Source of the DNA: Lachnospiraceae bacterium OF09-6
GTDB lineage: Bacteria; Bacillota; Clostridia; Lachnospirales; Lachnospiraceae
Assembly (NCBI GenBank): GCA_003435055.1
Contig: QUMM01000002.1
Coordinates: 185,447 to 249,446, forward strand
Reading direction: 5' to 3'
Length of the DNA: 64,000 nucleotides
This document shows, one piece after another, positions 20,683 through 30,049 of this stretch. A program made the translations under genes and the position numbers. Position 1 is the stretch's first letter. The number at the start of each line of letters is the position of its first letter. Below the pieces are notes generated by a model. That model searched no databases. It had not been told where the DNA came from and saw only the letters and a program-made list of their open reading frames with translations.

Positions 20683-21843
20683 ATGAACACATATGGCAAA
20701 GCACTGTTTTCGGAGTTTATGAAAGTAGTGCTGCTACCATTTCATTTAAAGAAAATAAAAGAAAACTGCATTGTATTCACAGGCCTGACAGGGGGAACCT
20801 CGTATGAATATTCAGGAAATCCAATGTACCTCTGTGAATATCTGATGGAGCAGGATCCTGGAAAGTATGAGATCATCTGGGCAGTCAGTGACCCGGATAA
20901 GTACCGTTTTCTGGAGAAAAAGGGCATACGGTTGATAAAGCACTTTACCTGGGAGTCGTTTGGGTGGCTTTTGACAGCAAAAGTGATTGTATCCAACGGG
21001 TCCTATGCACCCTGGTTTCCGTTTCGCCGTCATCAGTATTTTATCAATACCTGGCATGGTGGCGGGGCCTATAAGAGAATTGAGAACAGTAAACCGGGGG
21101 CGAACTGGGCTACCAGACACCGTGCAAAGTTCTGTGCAGAAAATATAGACTTATTCATATCTACCTGTAAAGTCGCCACGAAAGAACTGATTCGTGGTTC
21201 TTTCTGTTATGCGGGAGAGGTGATGGAAGCAGGGATGCCACGAAATGATTTCCTGGTAAGACAGGAACTAAAAGCGGCAGAGGAGTCAGTACGCAGGTAT
21301 TATCAACTGGACGAAGATACGAAGATTCTGTTGTATGCACCGACTTATCGCCATGGCAGTACAGAGGTTGTACTGGATGCAGATAGTCTTCTGGAAAATC
21401 TGGAGCAGAATGGGGAAAAATGGGTATTTCTGTATCGTGCCCATCGTTATCAGGATGCAGATATGAAATTGCGTGTGAACGGTAAACGCGTCCTTCCGGC
21501 ATCGGAATACCCGGATATGCAGCAACTGCTGGCAGCAGCAGATATGATGCTAACCGACTATTCTTCCAATATCTGGGACTACTCTTTTTTATATCGTCCG
21601 TGTTTCCTTTATGCACCAGATCTGGAAGAGTATCTGGAAAAGACCGGATTCTATGTGGATATTCATCAGTGGCCGTTCCCGATTGCCGGTACGCAGGAAG
21701 AGTTGTGGCATCTGATAGAGGAATATGATGAACAGGATAACCGAAAGAAGATCGAAGAACATCACAGGATGATGGGCAACACAGAGACAGGTCATGCCTG
21801 TGAAGAGATTAGAAGGAGAATTGCCGAGGTGTGTGGAAAATGA
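20683..21843 (+). CDS. CDP-glycerol glycerophosphotransferase family protein (TagB/TagF-like)
   Basis: 386 residues from ATG 20683, preceded by AGGAGGGCG. An in-frame codon further up (20575) falls inside the previous gene and is not used. Features typical of the family are NTWHGGGAYKRIEN, ILLYAPTYRHG and MLTDYSSNIWDYSFL (His and Asp/Ser of the polyol-phosphate transfer site). It lacks the FKKFG variant seen in the two paralogues downstream, so it may act as a primase rather than polymerase. It transfers glycerol-phosphate or ribitol-phosphate from a CDP donor at the inner membrane face. Confidence 0.88.
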   Translation: MNTYGKALFSEFMKVVLLPFHLKKIKENCIVFTGLTGGTSYEYSGNPMYLCEYLMEQDPGKYEIIWAVSDPDKYRFLEKKGIRLIKHFTWESFGWLLTAKVIVSNGSYAPWFPFRRHQYFINTWHGGGAYKRIENSKPGANWATRHRAKFCAENIDLFISTCKVATKELIRGSFCYAGEVMEAGMPRNDFLVRQELKAAEESVRRYYQLDEDTKILLYAPTYRHGSTEVVLDADSLLENLEQNGEKWVFLYRAHRYQDADMKLRVNGKRVLPASEYPDMQQLLAAADMMLTDYSSNIWDYSFLYRPCFLYAPDLEEYLEKTGFYVDIHQWPFPIAGTQEELWHLIEEYDEQDNRKKIEEHHRMMGNTETGHACEEIRRRIAEVCGK

Positions 21844-23012
21844 GCAGGTGGATCAGAGAGATATACCGCTATGTGACGTTGAAGATACTGTTTCCCTGGC
21901 AATATAAAAGAAACTGTAAAAAGCCGTTAAAAGAGAAAAAAGCCATATTTCTGGAATCTCAGCTGCCTTCTTTATCAGACAGTCTGCAGGTACTATATGA
22001 CCGTCTGGAGAAAGAGGAAGGATGGGAACTTCACATTCATTGTCTGCGAGAGTCCTTTGTAGACAAAGGCACCTTTATTCGTCTGGCTATGAAGTGCCTG
22101 GAAGATATGGCGGATGCAGAGTATGTATTTTTATGCGATGCCAGCAGAGTGGTAAGCTGTATCCATCCAAGATGGGAGACTGTGATTACGCAGCTCTGGC
22201 ATGGATGCGGAGCATTTAAGAAGTTTGGTATGAGCACTGCGGATCTGATTTTTGGTGGAAGCAGAAAAGAATATGAAAAATATCCCTATTATAAGAATCT
22301 GGATTATGTGACCGTATCCAGCCCTGAGGTGGCATGGGCCTATGAAGAGGCTATGTGTCTGAAGAAGAATTCCGGACAGATACAGCCGATCGGGATCAGC
22401 AGGACAGATGTGTTTTTCTGTCAGGAATTTCTGGAACAGGCCAGACAGAAGGTACGGGATGAAGTGCCACAGGCAGCTGATAAAAAAGTACTTTTGTATG
22501 CTCCTACCTTCAGGGGAAATGTAAGTAAGGCAGAGGCTCCGGATGCACTGGATATGGCAGCAATGGCAAGGGAACTTGGTGAAGAATATATTCTTCTGAT
22601 CAAGCATCATCCGGTGGTAAAGAACCGGCCACAGATACCGGAAGAAGCGAAGAACTTTGCTTTTGATGTGACAGAAAGTCTGGAGATTGAGGCGTTGCTT
22701 TGCAGCTGTGATCTCTGCATTTCAGATTATTCTTCTCTGATATTTGAATATTCGCTGTTTGAGCGGCCTTTAATCTTTTTCGCCTATGATCTGGAAAATT
22801 ATGGAGACTGGCGGGGATTTTATTATGATTATGAAGAACTGACTCCAGGTCCGGTGGTACGGACCACGGAGGAAGTGATTGCCTATATTAAAAAAACAGA
22901 AAATGGGTTTGATCCGGAGGAGATCCGGGCATTCCGGAAACGATTTATGAGTGCCTGTGACGGGCATGCGACAGACCGGCTGATTGAGCTGGTAACAGAA
23001 CGGAGGCATTAG
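21840..23012 (+). CDS. CDP-polyol phosphotransferase (TarL-like), copy 1
   Basis: 390 residues from ATG 21840, which overlaps the previous stop by 4 nt. GTG 21831 is an alternative. The catalytic landmarks are QLWHGCGAFKKFG, STADLIFGG, GISRTDVFF, LLYAPTFRGN, LLIKHHP and CISDYSSLIFEYSLFERP. It is clearly paralogous to the gene at 24788. Together with adjacent tarI and tarJ it most likely handles ribitol-phosphate. A basic N-terminal amphipathic region fits peripheral membrane attachment. Confidence 0.88.
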   Translation: MSRWIREIYRYVTLKILFPWQYKRNCKKPLKEKKAIFLESQLPSLSDSLQVLYDRLEKEEGWELHIHCLRESFVDKGTFIRLAMKCLEDMADAEYVFLCDASRVVSCIHPRWETVITQLWHGCGAFKKFGMSTADLIFGGSRKEYEKYPYYKNLDYVTVSSPEVAWAYEEAMCLKKNSGQIQPIGISRTDVFFCQEFLEQARQKVRDEVPQAADKKVLLYAPTFRGNVSKAEAPDALDMAAMARELGEEYILLIKHHPVVKNRPQIPEEAKNFAFDVTESLEIEALLCSCDLCISDYSSLIFEYSLFERPLIFFAYDLENYGDWRGFYYDYEELTPGPVVRTTEEVIAYIKKTENGFDPEEIRAFRKRFMSACDGHATDRLIELVTERRH

Positions 23013-23014
23013 AC

Positions 23015-23740
23015 ATGGAAAAGACAAATGTATTTGGTGTGGTACTGGCCGGCGGAATCGGAAGCCGTATGGGTAATGTAGAAAAACCAAAACAGTTTAT
23101 GGAGGTAGGCAAAAAGCCGATTATTATTCACACGATTGAGAAATTTGTGGTACAGCCACAGTTTGAAAGAATTATTGTGCTCTCTCCAAAGGCATGGCTG
23201 AATTATACAAAAGATGTGATTCGAAAATATATCAGGGAAAAAGATAAGATTGATGTGATTGAGGGTGGAGCAACCAGAAATGACACAATTATGAATGCGA
23301 TCAGTCATATTGAGAAGCAATATGGTCTGGACGAGGAGACAGTGATTGTTACGCATGATTCCGTGCGTCCGTTTGTGACACATCGAATTCTGGAGGAAAA
23401 TATTCATTATGCCAGAGAGATGGGAGCCTGCGATACGGTGATACCGGCAACAGATACCATTGTAGCCAGTGCCGATCATGAGATCATCAGTGATATCCCG
23501 GATCGTTCCCAGATGTATCAGGGACAGACACCGCAGAGTTTTAAAGCATGGAAGCTGCGCCAGGTATTTGAGGCACTGACAGCGGAAGAAAAAAAGATTC
23601 TGACGGATGCCTGCAAGATTCTGGTTCTGAAAGGAGAAAAAGTGCATCTGGTTCAGGGGGAAGTATCCAATATCAAGATTACGTATCCACATGATCTGCG
23701 TGTTGCGGAGGCAATTCTGGGAGGAGAGAAGACATGCTGA
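23015..23740 (+). CDS. tarI: Ribitol-5-phosphate cytidylyltransferase (TarI)
   Basis: 241 residues of the IspD/TarI family: nucleotide loop VLAGGIGSRMG, KPKQFMEVGKKP, VTHDSVRPFV and QGQTPQSFK. The neighbouring TarJ-like dehydrogenase and TarL-like transferases favour CDP-ribitol synthesis over an IspD role in isoprenoids. It follows GGAGG 8 nt upstream and overlaps tarJ by 7 nt. Confidence 0.9.
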   Translation: MEKTNVFGVVLAGGIGSRMGNVEKPKQFMEVGKKPIIIHTIEKFVVQPQFERIIVLSPKAWLNYTKDVIRKYIREKDKIDVIEGGATRNDTIMNAISHIEKQYGLDEETVIVTHDSVRPFVTHRILEENIHYAREMGACDTVIPATDTIVASADHEIISDIPDRSQMYQGQTPQSFKAWKLRQVFEALTAEEKKILTDACKILVLKGEKVHLVQGEVSNIKITYPHDLRVAEAILGGEKTC

Positions 23741-24759
23741 ATACCGTTTATCAGTTAAAGGCACCGCGGCAGTTCGAGACAGTATTTAAAGATATTCCGC
23801 TGGATGACAGACATGTACTGGTGCGTCCTACCCATTTATCTATTTGCCATGCGGACCAGAGATATTATCAGGGAAACCGGCCGGAGGCAGTCTTACGTTC
23901 CAAGCTTCCAATGGCACTGATTCATGAGGGAATCGGTAAAGTTGTCTATGATCCCACCGGAACCTATCGGATAGGGGAAGAAGTAGTGATGATTCCCAAT
24001 CATCCGGTGGAAAAAGATGATATTATTGAAGAAAACTATCTGCGCAGTACGAAATTCTGTGGAAGCAGCAAAGATGGATTCATGCAGGAATATGTGTCGC
24101 TGCTGCCAGATCGTCTGGTGCGCCTGCCGGAGGGAATTGACAAAATTGTGGCTGCTTTTACGGAGATTGTATCGGTCAGCTATCATGCAATCAGCAGATT
24201 TCAGAAGTTTTCTCATTCACGCAGACGAACCATCGGTGTATGGGGAGACGGCAACCTGGGGTATATCACATCCCTGTTGTTAAAGAAGATGCTGCCGGAT
24301 AGCAAGGTATGTATTTTTGGCGTAAATGCGAATAAGCTCAGTGATTTTTCCTTTGCGGATGCTACCTGTCTGGTATCAGAGATCCCGGAAGATCTGCTGC
24401 TGGATCATGCTTTTGAGTGTGTGGGTGGCAATGGATCTGCCATAGCCATTAACCAGATTATCGATTACATTCAGCCGGAAGGTACCATCAGTATACTGGG
24501 AGTCAGTGAAGATCCGGCACCAATTAATACCAGAATGGTACTGGAAAAAGGACTTCACATTTTTGGAAGCAGCAGAAGCGGACGTGCAGATTTTGAGGGA
24601 CTGATGGAATTATATAAAAAGAATCCGGATATACCAGAATACCTGGAGAATATCGTGGGAACGACATTTGAAGTAGAATCCATCAAAGATATGACCGAGG
24701 CTTTTGAGACAGATATTCACAAGCTGATCGGAAAAACTGTCATGATCTGGAAAGGCTGA
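23734..24759 (+). CDS. tarJ: Ribulose-5-phosphate reductase (TarJ-like alcohol dehydrogenase)
   Basis: 341 residues, zinc-type medium-chain dehydrogenase fold. A Cys in SICHADQRYY and His in LIHEGIGKV fit the zinc site. The Rossmann motif is GVWGDGNLGYI. TarJ reduces D-ribulose 5-phosphate with NADPH to ribitol 5-phosphate, the TarI substrate. Overlap with tarI supports a joint enzyme pair. Confidence 0.9.
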   Translation: MLNTVYQLKAPRQFETVFKDIPLDDRHVLVRPTHLSICHADQRYYQGNRPEAVLRSKLPMALIHEGIGKVVYDPTGTYRIGEEVVMIPNHPVEKDDIIEENYLRSTKFCGSSKDGFMQEYVSLLPDRLVRLPEGIDKIVAAFTEIVSVSYHAISRFQKFSHSRRRTIGVWGDGNLGYITSLLLKKMLPDSKVCIFGVNANKLSDFSFADATCLVSEIPEDLLLDHAFECVGGNGSAIAINQIIDYIQPEGTISILGVSEDPAPINTRMVLEKGLHIFGSSRSGRADFEGLMELYKKNPDIPEYLENIVGTTFEVESIKDMTEAFETDIHKLIGKTVMIWKG

Positions 24760-24787
24760 TCGGATCAGACAACAAGGAGCAGTAATT

Positions 24788-26071
24788 ATGGGAAATATAA
24801 AAGAAACATTAAGAAATACACCACTTTTGTCTGTTTGGCATTTTGTCAAGACAAAGCCGCCAGTAAAGCAGATGCGTTCACTGGCAGGAAAATGGCGCCG
24901 TTATTATACATTGAAGATCAAGCTTCCACGTATCTATCGTAAGTATGCCAGTCAGCCGGTAGATGAAAAGAAGGTGGTTTTTTTTGAAGTGAGACTGGCG
25001 GAACTGACTAACAGTCTTCAGACGCTTCACAGGACCATTACCGAGATGGGAGGGTATGAGGTACATACCCATTTTCTGAGACTGTCCTTTGCCAGCAGAA
25101 GACAGTATGATAAGAACTGTGTGGAATTTGTAAAAGATATTGCAACTGCAAAATATATATTTGCTGATGAGGCATCCAATGTGCTCAGCTGTGTGCCAAT
25201 GCGCCCGGAGACGATTGTGACTCAGACCTGGCATGGATGCGGGGCATTTAAAAAATTCGGATTCAGTACAGCAGATCTGATCTTTGGACTGAATCGGGAA
25301 CAGCAGCTGAAATATCCATTTTATAAAAACTATACTTATGTGACCTTAAGCAGTCCGGAAGTAGCATGGGCTTATAAAGAGGCCATGAATCTGTCGGATC
25401 GTCCGGAGGTGTTAAAGGCTACCGGAATCAGTCGTACGGATGTATTTTTTGATCCGGGCTTTATTGCGAAAGCTTATGAAAAACTGCATCAGCAGATGCC
25501 AGAAAGTAAAGGCAGGAAAGTGATTCTCTATGCACCGACATTCCGGGGAAGAGTTGCCCATGGTGAAGCACCGGATAAGCTGGACATTCCAATGTTCCAG
25601 AAAGCACTGGGAAAAGAATATGTGCTGTTGATCAAGCAGCATCCGTTAGTAAGAGTTCGTCCGGAAGTTCCGAAGGAATGCAGAGGATTTGCCATGGATG
25701 TGACAGAAACAATGGCGATTGATGATCTGCTTTGTGTGGCGGATATCTGTATTTCTGACTATTCTTCACTGGTATTTGAATATTCGCTGTTTGAAAAACC
25801 GATGATTTTCTTTGCCTATGACAAGGCGGAATACGATGACTGGAGAGGGTTCTATTATAATTACGAAGAGATGACTCCAGGACCGATCTGTACAGAGAAT
25901 GAAGAAATGCTGGATTATATCCTGCATCTGGATACCAGATTTGACAAACAACAGATCATTGATTTTAAATATAAGTTTATGCGTTCCTGTGATGGTCATG
26001 CAACAGAGAGAATCCTGGATATGGTCATGGGAGAGCAGAAAAGCGCCAAAAAGGAGGCAGCAGCGAAATGA
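24788..26071 (+). CDS. CDP-polyol phosphotransferase (TarL-like), copy 2
   Basis: 427 residues with the same landmarks as the gene at 21840: TWHGCGAFKKFGFSTADLIF, SSPEVAWAYKEAM, GISRTDVFF, LYAPTFRGRV, LLIKQHPLV and CISDYSSLVFEYSLFEKP. The N-terminal basic extension is about 35 residues longer and the C-terminus ends in Lys/Ala. Two close paralogues beside tarIJ recall TarK/TarL or primase/polymerase pairs, but the division of labour is unknown. It overlaps the next gene by 4 nt. Confidence 0.88.
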   Translation: MGNIKETLRNTPLLSVWHFVKTKPPVKQMRSLAGKWRRYYTLKIKLPRIYRKYASQPVDEKKVVFFEVRLAELTNSLQTLHRTITEMGGYEVHTHFLRLSFASRRQYDKNCVEFVKDIATAKYIFADEASNVLSCVPMRPETIVTQTWHGCGAFKKFGFSTADLIFGLNREQQLKYPFYKNYTYVTLSSPEVAWAYKEAMNLSDRPEVLKATGISRTDVFFDPGFIAKAYEKLHQQMPESKGRKVILYAPTFRGRVAHGEAPDKLDIPMFQKALGKEYVLLIKQHPLVRVRPEVPKECRGFAMDVTETMAIDDLLCVADICISDYSSLVFEYSLFEKPMIFFAYDKAEYDDWRGFYYNYEEMTPGPICTENEEMLDYILHLDTRFDKQQIIDFKYKFMRSCDGHATERILDMVMGEQKSAKKEAAAK

Positions 26072-27012
26072 AACTATTGTCCGTGATACTTCCGGCATAC
26101 AACGAAGAGAAGATGATTGAAAAAGCACAGGACACATTAGGCCGGATCTTAAGTGAACAGGACATTCCATATGAGATCGTATTTGTAGATGACGGATCGA
26201 AGGATCAGACGTGGTCAGAGATTGAAAAAGCAGCAGAAAAAGATAACCATGTGGCGGGAGTGCATTTTTCCAGAAACTTTGGGAAAGAATCTGCTATGAT
26301 GGCTGGTCTGGCCAGTGCAGGAGGAGATTGCTGCGTGGTAATGGACTGTGATCTGCAGCATCCGCCGGAAACGGTAGTAGAGATGTATCGTCTCTGGGAA
26401 CAGGGGTATGAAGTAGTAGAAGGTGTCAAGCACAGCCGTGGAAAAGAAAGCCTGGCACACAGGGCAAGTGCGGGAATGTTTTATAAGATTATATCCAAGG
26501 CAGTAGGCATCGACATGTCCAGAGCGTCTGATTTCAAGCTGCTGGATCGGAAGGCAGTGGATGCGCTTTTAGAGATGCCGGAACGGAATGCTTTTTTCCG
26601 TGCCCTGTCTTCGTGGATCGGATATAAAACCACATCAGTGGAATTCGATGTGCGGGAAAGAGAAGAAGGAGTATCCAAGTGGTCTACCAAATCACTGATT
26701 CGCTATGCCATTACGAATATTGTATCCTTTTCCTCGGCACCAATGCAGCTTGTAACCGGAGCAGGAGTGTTTATGTTCCTGCTGGCTGTCGTACTGGGAA
26801 TTCAGACACTGGTTCATTATTTTACCGGTAATGCCGTAGAGGGATTTACAACAGTGATTCTGCTGCTGTTGCTGATAGGAAGCATTCTGATGATCAGTCT
26901 TGGAATTATTGGCTATTATATTTCAAAGATCTATGAAGAGGTAAAAGGAAGACCTCGTTACCTGATTTCCAGAAAGATTGACAGTCAGGTAAAGGAGCAG
27001 AGAAACAGATAA
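26068..27012 (+). CDS. Polyprenyl-phosphate glycosyltransferase (GtrB/CsbB/DPM1-like)
   Basis: 314 residues. The GT2 domain (about 1-225) has SVILPAYNEE, FVDDGSKDQTW and VMDCDLQHPPE. Two C-terminal helices (about 230-255 and 265-290) are typical of GtrB and CsbB. These enzymes load a sugar onto undecaprenyl phosphate for later transfer outside the cell by a GT-C protein. A YfhO-like GT-C gene lies at 35559. It starts in the overlap with the previous gene behind GGAGG. Confidence 0.9.
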   Translation: MKLLSVILPAYNEEKMIEKAQDTLGRILSEQDIPYEIVFVDDGSKDQTWSEIEKAAEKDNHVAGVHFSRNFGKESAMMAGLASAGGDCCVVMDCDLQHPPETVVEMYRLWEQGYEVVEGVKHSRGKESLAHRASAGMFYKIISKAVGIDMSRASDFKLLDRKAVDALLEMPERNAFFRALSSWIGYKTTSVEFDVREREEGVSKWSTKSLIRYAITNIVSFSSAPMQLVTGAGVFMFLLAVVLGIQTLVHYFTGNAVEGFTTVILLLLLIGSILMISLGIIGYYISKIYEEVKGRPRYLISRKIDSQVKEQRNR

Positions 27013-27050
27013 ATAAAAAAGATTCCGCACAGGAAAGATGGGAGAAAAGA

Positions 27051-27965
27051 ATGAAGATATTTGTAACAGGTGTTGCAGGTCAGCTGGGACATGATGTCAT
27101 GAACGAACTGGCAAAAAGAGGATATGAAGGAATCGGAAGTGACGTAGCTCCGGAATATACCGGGATTCAGGATGGCAGTGCAGTGACAAAAATGCCATAT
27201 GTATCGCTGGATATTACAAATAAAAACGCTGTAGAACAGACACTGGAACAGATCCACCCAGATGTGGTGATTCATTGTGCCGCATGGACTGCAGTGGATA
27301 TGGCTGAAGACGATGACAAGGTAGAGAAGGTACGTGCAGTCAATGCAGGGGGAACAGAGAATATTGCGCTGGTCTGCAAAAAACTGGACTGCAAGATGGT
27401 CTATATCAGTACGGACTATGTTTTTGATGGTCAGGGAGAGACCCCATGGGATCCGGACTGCAAAGACTATAAACCAATGAATGTATACGGACAGACCAAG
27501 CTGGAAGGCGAACTGGCAGTCAGCCGCAATCTGGAAAAATATTTTATCGTCCGTATTGCTTGGGTATTTGGGGTTAACGGTAAGAACTTTATCAAAACGA
27601 TGCTGAATGTGGGCAAAACTCATGATACGGTTCGTGTTGTAAAAGACCAGATTGGTACACCAACCTATACTTATGATCTGGCAAGACTTTTGATCGATAT
27701 GGTTGAGACCGACAAATATGGTTATTATCATGCTACCAATGAGGGCGGTTACATTTCCTGGTATGATTTTACCTGTGAGATTTATCGTCAGGCAGGATAT
27801 GACACAAAGGTGATACCGGTAACGACAGAAGAATATGGCGTGTCCAAGGCAGCACGTCCATTCAACAGCAGACTGGATAGGAGCAAGCTGGTAAAGAACG
27901 GATTTACCCCATTACCGACCTGGCAGGATGCGTTAAGCCGATACCTGAAGATAATCCAGGGGTGA
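27051..27965 (+). CDS. rfbD: dTDP-4-dehydrorhamnose reductase (RfbD)
   Basis: 304 residues, extended short-chain reductase. It has the Rossmann motif VTGVAGQLGHDV, the catalytic YGQTKLEGE (Tyr and Lys), STDYVFDG and RIAWVFG. It makes dTDP-L-rhamnose in the last step. The earlier steps (rfbA, rfbB, rfbC) are not in this window. It indicates that the polymer contains rhamnose, which fits the rhamnosyltransferase-like genes downstream. Confidence 0.93.
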   Translation: MKIFVTGVAGQLGHDVMNELAKRGYEGIGSDVAPEYTGIQDGSAVTKMPYVSLDITNKNAVEQTLEQIHPDVVIHCAAWTAVDMAEDDDKVEKVRAVNAGGTENIALVCKKLDCKMVYISTDYVFDGQGETPWDPDCKDYKPMNVYGQTKLEGELAVSRNLEKYFIVRIAWVFGVNGKNFIKTMLNVGKTHDTVRVVKDQIGTPTYTYDLARLLIDMVETDKYGYYHATNEGGYISWYDFTCEIYRQAGYDTKVIPVTTEEYGVSKAARPFNSRLDRSKLVKNGFTPLPTWQDALSRYLKIIQG

Positions 27966-27969
27966 ATCT

Positions 27970-28778
27970 ATGAAGCAGTTAATGACAATACCGTCAGAGT
28001 TTTATCAGAACAGAAAACTGATCTGGACGCTGGCGAAAAATGATTTTCGTACCAAATATGCAGGATCTTATCTGGGTATCATCTGGCTTTTGTACAGCCG
28101 GTGGTGACAGTGATGGTATACTGGTTTGTATTTGGCGTGGTACGACAGGGAGCACCAAAGGCGGTCCCATTTGTATTATGGCTGGTATGTGGCCTGGTGC
28201 CATGGTTTTTCTTTCAGGAAGCTCTGGTACAGAGTACCAATGCGTTGATAGAATACAGTTATCTGGTCAAAAAAGTAGTATTTAAGATCAGTATTCTGCC
28301 ACTCATCAAAGTAATTGCCTCTTTATTTGTGCATATTTTCTTTGTAGCATTTACGCTGGTACTGTTTTGCTGTTACGGTTATTTTCCGGATCTTTATGTG
28401 ATTCAGTTGCTGTATTACAGTTTTTGTGCATTTGCACTGGTACTGTCTATGGCCTATATTACCAGTGCAGTAGTGGTGTTTTTCCGTGACCTGACACATC
28501 TGATAACGATTCTGCTGCAGATTGGTATCTGGATGACACCGATTATGTGGGATTTTACGGATATGGGAATTTCGGAATCAGCCCTGGCTGCCAGAATCCT
28601 GAAGCTGAATCCGATGTATTATATTGTTTCCGGGTATCGGAATGCACTGATTGACAAACAATGGTTCTGGGAGCATCCTGGAATGACCCTGTATTTCTGG
28701 GCGTTGACAGTCATTCTGTTTGTGTTCGGGACAAGATTATTTCAGAAGTTAAAAGTACATTTTGCAGATGTGCTGTAA
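27970..28778 (+). CDS. wzm: ABC-2 type polysaccharide/teichoic acid export permease (one-base frame break)
   Basis: Wzm/TagG-type permease, about 269 residues after repair, with six predicted helices and the family end WMTPIMWD and LNPMYYIVSGYRNAL. The start is ATG 27970, giving MKQLMTIPSEFYQNRKLIW and the amphipathic KNDFRTKYAGSYLG. The frame breaks at TGG 28084-28086. One more G (TGGGCT) gives IIWAFVQPVVTVMVYWFVFG. Its partner ATPase follows after 14 nt. It exports a completed, lipid-linked chain. Confidence 0.92.
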
Positions 28779-28792
28779 GAGGTAGAAAAGAT

Positions 28793-30046
28793 ATGAGTGA
28801 TGTGGCCATTTCGGTGGAACACCTGAGCAAACGATATAAATTATATGAAAAGCCATCTGACCGGCTGAAAGAAGCACTGGGAAGAAAGGTGAATGTAAAA
28901 GAACACTATGCACTGCATGATGTGAACTTTCAGATTCAAAAGGGAGAATGTGTAGGAATTATTGGAACCAATGGCTCCGGAAAGTCTACGGTACTGAAGA
29001 TCATCACCGGAGTGGTGAACCCTACGGAAGGGGAGGTAAAGGTAGATGGAAGAATTTCCGCACTGCTGGAGCTGGGAGCAGGATTCAATATGGAATATAC
29101 CGGTCTGGAAAATATCTATCTGAATGGAACCATGATTGGATTTTCCAGAGAGGAAATTGACCAGAAACTGGATGCTATTCTCTCTTTTGCTGATATCGGA
29201 GAGTTTGTGCATCAGCCGGTGAAGACTTACTCCAGCGGAATGTTTGTCCGTCTGGCCTTTGCAGTAGCCATCAATATTGACCCGGAGATCCTGATTGTTG
29301 ATGAGGCACTTTCTGTAGGAGATGTATTTTTTCAGTCTAAATGTTATAGAAAGTTTGAAGAATTCAAGAAGATGGGAAAAACCATTGTGTTTGTCAGTCA
29401 TGATCTGGGCAGTATCAGTCGTTACTGCGATCGTGTGATACTATTGAACAAGGGCGTGATCCTGGACAGTGGCAATCCCAAAGAGATGATCAATCTGTAC
29501 AAGAAAGTACTGGTGCAGATGGATGGCGAAAAGAATAAGGCGGCAGGAACAGAAAAAGAAGGTGTATTTGAGCGTCCGTTTAGCCGAAATCCCAATGTAT
29601 TGGAATATGGAGGGCAGGAAGCCGAAATCGTGGATTTTACCATAGAAGATGAAAATGGACTGGCGGGAAATACCATTGAAAAAATGACACCGTTTACCAT
29701 TAAATATAAAGTAGTTTTCCATGAGGATGTAAATGCACCGATTTATACGTTCACGATCAAGGATCTGAAAGGAACCGAGATCACCGGTACGAATACCATG
29801 TATGAAAGGGTAACGATTGAACCGAAGAAAAAGGGAGACAGCCAGATTGTCAGCTTTACCCAAAACATGAACCTGCAGGGCGGAGAGTACCTTTTGTCTA
29901 TCAGCTGTACCGGATACGAGAATGGAGAATTCAACGTGTACCACAGACTATATGATGTGTGCAGTATTTCTGTGGTATCCGATAAAAATACCGTTGGATT
30001 TTATGATATGGATTCAGAGATAACAGTACAGGACAGCGGAGAATAA
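28793..30046 (+). CDS. wzt: Polysaccharide ABC transporter ATPase with Wzt C-terminal domain
   Basis: 417 residues from ATG 28793; an upstream in-frame start inside the permease gene is unlikely. The ATPase has Walker A GTNGSGKST, signature YSSGM and Walker B EILIVDEALSVGD. Residues about 270-417 form an extra beta-sandwich like the Wzt carbohydrate-binding domain. In O-antigen systems this domain reads a chemical cap on the finished chain and licenses export. Its presence here, just before a methyltransferase fusion, suggests similar control. Confidence 0.92.
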   Translation: MSDVAISVEHLSKRYKLYEKPSDRLKEALGRKVNVKEHYALHDVNFQIQKGECVGIIGTNGSGKSTVLKIITGVVNPTEGEVKVDGRISALLELGAGFNMEYTGLENIYLNGTMIGFSREEIDQKLDAILSFADIGEFVHQPVKTYSSGMFVRLAFAVAINIDPEILIVDEALSVGDVFFQSKCYRKFEEFKKMGKTIVFVSHDLGSISRYCDRVILLNKGVILDSGNPKEMINLYKKVLVQMDGEKNKAAGTEKEGVFERPFSRNPNVLEYGGQEAEIVDFTIEDENGLAGNTIEKMTPFTIKYKVVFHEDVNAPIYTFTIKDLKGTEITGTNTMYERVTIEPKKKGDSQIVSFTQNMNLQGGEYLLSISCTGYENGEFNVYHRLYDVCSISVVSDKNTVGFYDMDSEITVQDSGE

Positions 30047-30049
30047 AGA

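Noticed and set aside
23015..23740. IspD (isoprenoid pathway) for the cytidylyltransferase
   Set aside because: It is overlapped by a TarJ-like dehydrogenase and flanked by polyol-phosphate transferases, so TarI is the better call.
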